Shown: in pieces, positions 50,750-57,309 of the stretch
Layout: every line of letters starts with the position of its first letter
Numbering within the stretch: position 1 is the stretch's first letter
Origin: Tychonema sp. LEGE 07203
GTDB taxonomy: Bacteria > Cyanobacteriota > Cyanobacteriia > Cyanobacteriales > Microcoleaceae
Assembly: GCF_015207285.1 (NCBI RefSeq)
Contig: NZ_JADEXD010000015.1
Location: forward strand, 1-57,309
Direction: 5' to 3'
DNA: 57,309 nucleotides
Position numbers and translations under genes: made by a program
The notes under the pieces: model-generated
What the model saw: the letters and a program-made list of their open reading frames with translations, nothing else
Databases searched by the model: none
What the model was told of the DNA's origin: nothing

Positions 50750-53700
50750 GTGCCTTTAACAGACCCGATTGGAGAACCTTTAATAGAAGTGGAATCCTCA
50801 ATTCCCGGACTTGCCCCAACTTTCGCCCCACAACTGCCGGGAATTCCGACTCACAAAACCTTATTATATCAAACTCCCGGCTCTTCTGAAAACTCCGAAC
50901 AACCTAACTTAATAGAAACCGCAAAGCCGCCACAATCCGAATTCAGTCGAGCCGAAACCGATGCTTTTATTACTAACAAAGCCTCCGATATTCACAGCAT
51001 ACCTTCTGCTACCATCAGCGAGCTCAGAACTAACAGCAACCCCAGAGATGCAGCAAATTCTGAAATTGACCCCCTAATTGGCAAATTCGACTCAGACTCA
51101 GGAGATTCCCTGACCAACCCGAATCCAATAACCTCACCCGTTATAACTACATCCACAACGAGCGAAAAAGCTTCTCCCAAAACACCATTACCCGCAACCC
51201 CTGAAACAAGTTCAAAACCCGAAGATATAAAAACACCCTTATCGTCAGAAGCTACATTCAAAAGCGAATCAGAACCCAACAAAACATCACCTGCAACTGC
51301 ATCAACCATAATACCAGATCGCAGTACAACTTCATCAGAAAAATCCGAAACTATTGCAGTAACAAATTTAACCGAAACTATTGCGGCTAGCCCAAACATA
51401 CCCTCAACCGATAAAACCTCTACAGACAAACAGTCCCCAGTTGCCAAAGCTGAGGACAAGATAGACTCAGACAAGCAATCTCAAAACTCCACAATTGTGG
51501 AGAAAACCAACTCAGGCGAACCATCTCGTACTGCCGAAGTTTCCGACAAAATAGACTCCGATAAAAAAGCTCCAATTCCTTCAACTTCAGAAACAAAAAA
51601 CTCAGACAAACAGCTTCCACTTGCCGAAGCTAGCACCCTGATAGACTCAGACAAACAATCCCCAACAGTCGATGCAATACCGACCGAAAAACCCACTTCA
51701 GATTCTCAAGAACCGCCGACAACACAGCCCCCAACAGCCCCATTAATTCCACCCGCATCTAACCCTGTTTTACCTGACACTAATATCAACCCAGAAGTCA
51801 ACTCAACCGATTCCACAAACCCAGTACAAACTGCCAGTCAAGCTTTAGCTGACAAACAGAATGATTCAGAAAAAGTTGACCCATTAAAAACCGAACCTGC
51901 TGCAATACCAAAAACAGCAGCCAGTGAAAATGCAGCGGTGACGACAGCGACAGCAGTTCAAACCCCAGAAAAATCTCCGAACAATACTGACTCAGTTTCG
52001 GAACTTAAACAGCCACTTCAAACAGAATCTATTGTCAATCAATCAGCAGATGCTGAATCAATAAAAACCGACCAAACTGCAACTGCAAGCATTTCTCAAC
52101 CCCCCGCAGAAACAGAGTCAGTTATCGCTCCCATTGCGTCACAATCTCCTGCCAAAACAGACTCGCTTGTCTCTAATGTTGGCGAACAATCACCAAAAGA
52201 AACCCACTCCAATGTTTCTAGCGCATCCGAACAATTGCCAACAAAAGACGAGTCGATTATTACCGCAGAAATCAATTCTGGTACGGTGGTTCTGGACATC
52301 CCTGTCGCTCAAATAACAGGAGAACTTGAAACCGAACAACTGCCCACAAAAAACGAGTCAATTATTGCCGTACCCGAAGCGGATGATACGGTTGAACATA
52401 ATATCCCTGTCGCTGAAATAACAGCAGAATTAGAAACCGAACAATTCCCAACAAAAACAGATTCGCTAGCTCCCGCAGAATTCACTGCTGGTACAATAAA
52501 ACTGGATATTACTGTTGCCTTCATAGCAAAACTTGAAACCGATCAAACCCCAGCTATTACTGTTAATTCTCTCGAATCAGACTCGCTAATTTCCAACTCG
52601 AATCAACACATACAAACCGATAATTCAATACCAGCACTATTCTCAAATCCATCAGAGACAACAGCAGGTACGGCACTGATAGCCGAAGTCGAAACAACCG
52701 TTGCACCCTCAACTCTTAAATCCCCACCCGAACCGACTTCAAACAATTATAATAGCAATTCAAATCCAATAGAAACTGCCACCGCTCAACCCGCGTATTC
52801 CGATACCGAAATTGCGCCCCAAAGAGCAGATATAACCAGCGGTTTGCTGCCGTTAGAGGCAGAAAAATCTGCTCAACTTTCAGACAATATTGCAGACACT
52901 CAACCCAATTCCACACAGAGTACCGGCAACTTCCAAACCAATACCAATCCCCAGATAAATCTATCAATAACATCAGCAGCCAACTCACCAAGTCCCGGTA
53001 CTTTCCTTGTAGATAACCAAGGAAAAGTCAGATTCGACTATGTATTTGACGGCGGCGGCTACGAAGGCGAACTCGGCATTTTCAGCCTGGCAGGAATGTC
53101 CGCATTTATACCCGGAACTCCAGAATTCATTGCCGAAGCATCCCGTAGAGTTTTAAGCAATTCCACCGACGGACACATTGTAATTAGCGACAGCATAGAA
53201 GGAGCCAAATTCACCGGTGCGATGCCGTTCGACGGAGACTGGGACAGCGGCGAATATCAGGGTATCAAAACTTTCAACATGACTCCGGGTGACACCTTTG
53301 CCGTGATGTTAGTCCCCAACGGTACAGTGCAGTCATCGCTCGAATCCTCATATTCGGGAAATTGGTTCCCCGAAAACCGCCCCTTATTCAGTATCGCTAC
53401 AGCCAATCCCAACGATACATCTTACGTGTTGCAGGTCGCCGATGTAACAGGTACGGGGAACACTTTTGCCCTCGAAGATATGTCAGCCGCTAACTCTGAC
53501 GGCGACTACAATGACCTAATCTTCACAGTGCTTGGGGCAACAGGAAACGCACCGCTGCTGGATTCCGTTATCAACCCTGACAGAGAATGGCGGAGCACCC
53601 CGCTGGGACAGCAGCTAATAGAATACGCCAACAGCCAAGTGCCATCAGACACAGCGCCCCCCGCAATTGCAGCAGCGCTAGTTAACGACACCGGTTCTAA

Positions 53701-56700
53701 CAGTACCGACGGCATCACCAACAACCCCGCCATCAGCGGAACAATTACTGATGCCAGCGACATTGCTAGCTTCCGCGCCAGCTTTTCGAGGGAGTCTACC
53801 GGCATTGAACTCAAAGACTTGCTAACCTCCGACGGCAGCTTTGCACTTACCCCCAACACACTATCCACAGTAAACGGCAACACCTTAACAGACGGCACAT
53901 ACACCCTATACCTGCTTGCAAGCGACTCCTACGGCAACACCAGCACCTTTGAACTCCCCTTCACCCTCGACACGACACCGCCAGAACTAACATTTGGCTT
54001 AAACCCAGCTTTCGACACTCCTCCCGTTGCAGACGGGCAAACCCTAGACTCCACCGTCACCTTAACCGGGCAAACCGACCCCGGAAGTACCGTTATTCTA
54101 GCTGAAACAGGAGCTATAACTACTGCTGACTCTACAGGACGCTTTGAGTTTGCAGGAGTAACATTAGCTCTTGGCAGCAACAGTTTCACCGCCACTGCCA
54201 CAGACAAGGCCGGCAATTCCAGTACCGCCAGCAGAACTTTTACCCGCACCGAAGCTACTGACTCAGGCGTTATATGGCTGGCTGAAGGGACATCCTTCAC
54301 AGAAAAGTTAGAACGGCCCATTACAATTCCAGCAGTGCCGTCAACCCTGACTGTGAATATCGCCGGTCTCAACTTCGACGCTTCTGACTCCGACTCCATC
54401 AAGGATGCTTTTGAAATAGCCTTAGTCGATGCCAGCGGTCGCTCTTTAGTTCACACTGTAGGAACGGGACTCAACAGCTTCTTCAATTTCACCGAGGGAC
54501 AGCCTCCCCAACGGGCACCGGGCGTTACTTTCAACGGCTCTAATATCAGTGTAAATTTATCGCAAATAGCGGATGGTACGGCTGCTACACTGCAAATACG
54601 GTTGGTCAACAACGACAGCGATACAGCAACGCAAGTCGGCATCACCTCAATTGCCATTCAACCTTTAGCGGTTCCAACAGCTCCTGTAACAGCATCGCCC
54701 TTCGAGGATGTATCCCCTAACGTACCAGTCAATTTCAATCGCTTGCAGGACGTGGGGAGCCTGCTGGAAGCAGAATACAAACAGACTTCCTTCAATTCAA
54801 ACAGCAAAATTCTTTACGCCGATTTAGCCGTAAAAAATGCGGGGCAGTATCCGGTGCGGGATACGTTGTTGGTAGGGATAAACAATATTAGCGACCCAAC
54901 GGTGCGGCTGTTGGATGCGGACGGAATCACGCCGGAAGGAATTCCTTATTACGACATTAGCAAACTGGTTGGTGACGGCATTTTAAAGCCGGGGGAACTG
55001 ACATCAACCGATACGTTAAAGTTTTACAATCCTCAAGGAGTTCAGTTTAGTTACGATTTAGTATTTTTAAGTCAGTTAAATCAAGTTCCACAATTTAAGG
55101 CGACACCAAATACGTCCGCTTTGGTGGGTAAAAGTTACGTTTATTCTGCAATTGCTGTTGATGCCGATGGGGATGCGCTGACTTATTCCTTGTTGGAAAA
55201 ACCGTTGGGGATGGAGATAGATGCTCAAACCGGAATTATTAGTTGGCCGACGGTTGCTGGAGATATTGGAAATCACGCGGTGACGGTGCAGGTGGAGGAT
55301 GGAAAAGGTGGAGTGGCCAAACAAAAATATGTGCTTTCAGCTATTAATCCGCCGCCAAATCGACCGCCGATTTTTACTTCAACGCCTGTTGTCGATGCAG
55401 CCGTCAATGTACCTTATACTTATGACTCTCACGGAGTAGACCCCGACAGCGATACAATCGGCTACAAACTGATTCTCGGCCCTGAAGGGATGAAAGTTAA
55501 CCCCAATACGGGACTGGTGGAATGGACGCCGCCGGCCGTTCTCGTGCTGGGAGATACGGTACTGGGTAAAATTAGCTTGCCAGGGGAAAGCGACGAATTT
55601 ACCTTCAGCGGCACGGCCGGAGAGCGCATTTACATAGATCCGCTGCAATACAGCGGTGCTGCTGGAAATTGGAAATTCGACATCCAAAGCCCCAGCGGTC
55701 AGAATGTATCGACTGGGGACTTAAACAGCAACAAAATCCTCAACCTGACAGAAACCGGCAATTACCGCATCGTAACATCAGCCATCGGCGACACCACCGG
55801 CAGCTACGGTTTCAGCGTTATCGACCTCGGTTTAGTACCCGCCGTTCGCTTCGATACCACCATCAAAGGTACCCTCAGCCCCGGTTCGGAAGACGACATA
55901 TATCGCTTTACCGGCAGCAAAGGTCAAAAGCTGTTCTTCGACAACAAAACCAACACCGGCGGCTTCGACTGGGTACTCTACTCGGCCGACAACAAAGACA
56001 TCCTGTCTCGCGGTTCGGGAGCAGATATGGAACGGTACTTGCCATCGGACGGCGAGTACGTGCTCGCCATCAGGGGCAACTCCAGCTTTACCAGCACCGT
56101 CGATTACTCGTTCGAGATTGTCACGCCCGACGACATCACCGCACCCATCGTCCCCGGCAGCAACGCCTCGCCCAACAGCGTTTACGGGGAACTCAAGGAA
56201 AAAGGCGAAACTGATTTCTACACCTTTACGGGAGAAGTCGGACAGCGCATTTACTTCGATCGGCTGTTCTACAATATCCCGAACCCCGAATGGTGGTTGG
56301 GAGAGAACACAGCGAAACTGATCGCCCCCAGCGGTACCTCCCAGGGGATTCGCAATCTCCAGTACGCTGACGATGGAGAACCGATTACTTTAAAGGAAAG
56401 CGGCACTTACCGCATAGAAATTGACGCCATAACAGAAAACACGGGCACTTACAGCTTTAGCGTTCTCGACTTGAATGCTGCAACGCCCCTGGAGCCAGAT
56501 ACCGACATCAGCGGCACCCTCAACTCCGGCCAGGAAACGCATTTGTATCAGTTTGCAGGCCTCAAAAACCAGCGCCTCTTTTTAGATACACCGGGGGGAA
56601 CTGCAAATACAAACTGGACTCTCTACGATGCTGGGAATAACATAGTTCCCGGCGGTAACAATTACCAGAACACCGACATGGAAGTGGTGCTGCCAAATAC

Positions 56701-57309
56701 AGGCACTTACACCCTGGCAATTAAGGGCAACAACGGCACAAACCCGGTTAATTACTCGTTCAAAGTAATTACTCCCGACGTGCAATCCGGGACTCTGGCA
56801 TTTAATGTCCCAGTTTCAAGTTCCATCGGCGAAAAAGGCGAGCAGGACGTTTATACCTTTACTGGTACTAAAGGACAGCGGGTGTTCCTCGATACGCTGA
56901 TGGAGACGCCAAACAACAAGGCTACTTTAGTTAGCCCCAGCGGCACTAAAGTCATCGACGGCTACAACTCTCTGTTGTATGCGGACGGATATTGGCGGAG
57001 TCCTGTCATTTTGCCGGAGAACGGGACCTACTCGCTGACCGTTGACGGTTCGGGAGAATCGACCGACAGCTACAGCTTCCGACTGATAGATATCAACGCC
57101 GCGCCAGTCTTGCAAAAAGATGCCCCAAGCCCGACCTCCGGCACGCTAGATCCTGGGAGCGCGATACAGTTCTATCAATTTGCAGGAGCCAAAGGCGATC
57201 GCGTTTACTTCGACAGCCAAGAAAACTCCCCCAACACCAATTGGCACCTCTACAACTCCAACAATAATGAACTCAGTGAAGTAGCACTTGCAAGCGATTT
57301 TGAATACGT
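50750..57309 (+). CDS. Giant Rhs/YD polymorphic toxin, N-terminal third (continues at 1..13324)
   Basis: The GTG at 50750 is preceded by CAGGAG (50735-50740), nine bases upstream, and the nearest in-frame stop is at 50723, so the start is well set. About 745 residues of Ser/Thr/Pro/Glu-rich text with ST(D/E)KQ-type repeats come first. A DUF4114 domain follows (near 52996-53560, ending with the diagnostic DGDYNDLIF). Ig-like domains (53640-54260) and a beta-sandwich (54270-54660) are next, then putative-Ig/cadherin-like units (55090-55530), and from 55550 the PPC-like repeats with GE.D.Y.F.G..GQR...D. The frame is open to the last base and continues at base 1. No signal peptide or membrane segment is present at the start. 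Confidence 0.95.
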   Translation, partial: MPLTDPIGEPLIEVESSIPGLAPTFAPQLPGIPTHKTLLYQTPGSSENSEQPNLIETAKPPQSEFSRAETDAFITNKASDIHSIPSATISELRTNSNPRDAANSEIDPLIGKFDSDSGDSLTNPNPITSPVITTSTTSEKASPKTPLPATPETSSKPEDIKTPLSSEATFKSESEPNKTSPATASTIIPDRSTTSSEKSETIAVTNLTETIAASPNIPSTDKTSTDKQSPVAKAEDKIDSDKQSQNSTIVEKTNSGEPSRTAEVSDKIDSDKKAPIPSTSETKNSDKQLPLAEASTLIDSDKQSPTVDAIPTEKPTSDSQEPPTTQPPTAPLIPPASNPVLPDTNINPEVNSTDSTNPVQTASQALADKQNDSEKVDPLKTEPAAIPKTAASENAAVTTATAVQTPEKSPNNTDSVSELKQPLQTESIVNQSADAESIKTDQTATASISQPPAETESVIAPIASQSPAKTDSLVSNVGEQSPKETHSNVSSASEQLPTKDESIITAEINSGTVVLDIPVAQITGELETEQLPTKNESIIAVPEADDTVEHNIPVAEITAELETEQFPTKTDSLAPAEFTAGTIKLDITVAFIAKLETDQTPAITVNSLESDSLISNSNQHIQTDNSIPALFSNPSETTAGTALIAEVETTVAPSTLKSPPEPTSNNYNSNSNPIETATAQPAYSDTEIAPQRADITSGLLPLEAEKSAQLSDNIADTQPNSTQSTGNFQTNTNPQINLSITSAANSPSPGTFLVDNQGKVRFDYVFDGGGYEGELGIFSLAGMSAFIPGTPEFIAEASRRVLSNSTDGHIVISDSIEGAKFTGAMPFDGDWDSGEYQGIKTFNMTPGDTFAVMLVPNGTVQSSLESSYSGNWFPENRPLFSIATANPNDTSYVLQVADVTGTGNTFALEDMSAANSDGDYNDLIFTVLGATGNAPLLDSVINPDREWRSTPLGQQLIEYANSQVPSDTAPPAIAAALVNDTGSNSTDGITNNPAISGTITDASDIASFRASFSRESTGIELKDLLTSDGSFALTPNTLSTVNGNTLTDGTYTLYLLASDSYGNTSTFELPFTLDTTPPELTFGLNPAFDTPPVADGQTLDSTVTLTGQTDPGSTVILAETGAITTADSTGRFEFAGVTLALGSNSFTATATDKAGNSSTASRTFTRTEATDSGVIWLAEGTSFTEKLERPITIPAVPSTLTVNIAGLNFDASDSDSIKDAFEIALVDASGRSLVHTVGTGLNSFFNFTEGQPPQRAPGVTFNGSNISVNLSQIADGTAATLQIRLVNNDSDTATQVGITSIAIQPLAVPTAPVTASPFEDVSPNVPVNFNRLQDVGSLLEAEYKQTSFNSNSKILYADLAVKNAGQYPVRDTLLVGINNISDPTVRLLDADGITPEGIPYYDISKLVGDGILKPGELTSTDTLKFYNPQGVQFSYDLVFLSQLNQVPQFKATPNTSALVGKSYVYSAIAVDADGDALTYSLLEKPLGMEIDAQTGIISWPTVAGDIGNHAVTVQVEDGKGGVAKQKYVLSAINPPPNRPPIFTSTPVVDAAVNVPYTYDSHGVDPDSDTIGYKLILGPEGMKVNPNTGLVEWTPPAVLVLGDTVLGKISLPGESDEFTFSGTAGERIYIDPLQYSGAAGNWKFDIQSPSGQNVSTGDLNSNKILNLTETGNYRIVTSAIGDTTGSYGFSVIDLGLVPAVRFDTTIKGTLSPGSEDDIYRFTGSKGQKLFFDNKTNTGGFDWVLYSADNKDILSRGSGADMERYLPSDGEYVLAIRGNSSFTSTVDYSFEIVTPDDITAPIVPGSNASPNSVYGELKEKGETDFYTFTGEVGQRIYFDRLFYNIPNPEWWLGENTAKLIAPSGTSQGIRNLQYADDGEPITLKESGTYRIEIDAITENTGTYSFSVLDLNAATPLEPDTDISGTLNSGQETHLYQFAGLKNQRLFLDTPGGTANTNWTLYDAGNNIVPGGNNYQNTDMEVVLPNTGTYTLAIKGNNGTNPVNYSFKVITPDVQSGTLAFNVPVSSSIGEKGEQDVYTFTGTKGQRVFLDTLMETPNNKATLVSPSGTKVIDGYNSLLYADGYWRSPVILPENGTYSLTVDGSGESTDSYSFRLIDINAAPVLQKDAPSPTSGTLDPGSAIQFYQFAGAKGDRVYFDSQENSPNTNWHLYNSNNNELSEVALASDFEY

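Noticed and set aside
1-57309. tRNA, rRNA or riboswitch genes
   Set aside because: No cloverleaf with a TTCGA-type T-loop and acceptor stem, no rRNA text and no known riboswitch core were recognised by eye; short structured RNAs could still have been missed.

Overview
The window looks like a complete circular cyanobacterial plasmid of 57,309 bp, cut open inside its largest gene. The last codon of the window (GT at 57308-57309) is completed by the G at position 1. The reading frame then runs on across the join and rebuilds one intact PPC-type repeat. HIP1-like octamers (GCGATCGC) are frequent, and the domain mixture (DUF4114, PPC-like repeats, SdrD-B, Rhs) is typical of filamentous Oscillatoriales-type cyanobacteria such as Microcoleus, Oscillatoria or Phormidium. 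No rRNA, tRNA or housekeeping gene was seen. ParA partition, a primase-helicase, a tyrosine recombinase and iteron-like arrays all fit a plasmid.

Layout. (1) 50750-57309 joined to 1-13324 encodes one Rhs/YD polymorphic toxin of about 6,627 residues. It has a Ser/Thr/Pro-rich N-terminus, DUF4114, Ig-like domains, about 20 PPC-like repeats, a VWA domain nested in an SdrD-B domain, cadherin-like domains, an Rhs core and a C-terminal deaminase-like toxin. An Imm10-like immunity gene follows (13726-14121). (2) 14319-21216 is an orphan Rhs module that lacks the front domains. It shares 881 apparently identical bases with the first gene, carries a different toxin tip and its own putative immunity gene, and is split by a fresh IS4-family insertion (16420-17688). 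(3) 21331-26612 holds a cyanobacterial hypothetical gene, a truncated SNF2 helicase fused by overlap to a ribbon-helix-helix gene, parA with a partner gene and TTAAAC-type repeats, and a tyrosine recombinase. (4) 26613-30310 is a graveyard of frameshifted genes, including two ParB-like remnants. They are separated by CTAG-rich arrays and by three 31-bp sites in which the 11-bp spacer occurs in both orientations. (5) 30318-32765 is a small operon headed by an RHH/coiled-coil protein, followed by a convergent terminator. (6) 33080-38247 on the minus strand is an eight-gene operon around a membrane-anchored P-loop ATPase. It is headed by an HTH gene whose whole module (HTH, RHH, accessory protein) is duplicated at 38419-41265. 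(7) 41750-45292 is the replication region: RHH gene, leader hairpins, Toprim/SF3 replication protein and, inside that gene, inverted arrays of TGCACCACTT. (8) 45293-50749 is largely non-coding and full of duplicated blocks, long inverted repeats, a recurring AGCAAGCAATG-plus-palindrome element and tandem repeats. It leads to the giant toxin gene.

How it works together (inference): the plasmid replicates with the 42321 protein, segregates with ParA and its partner, and carries a contact-dependent or secreted Rhs toxin that can change its tip by recombination with the orphan module. The two immunity genes protect the host. The minus-strand ATPase operon may handle DNA transfer or segregation, but its function cannot be read from sequence alone.
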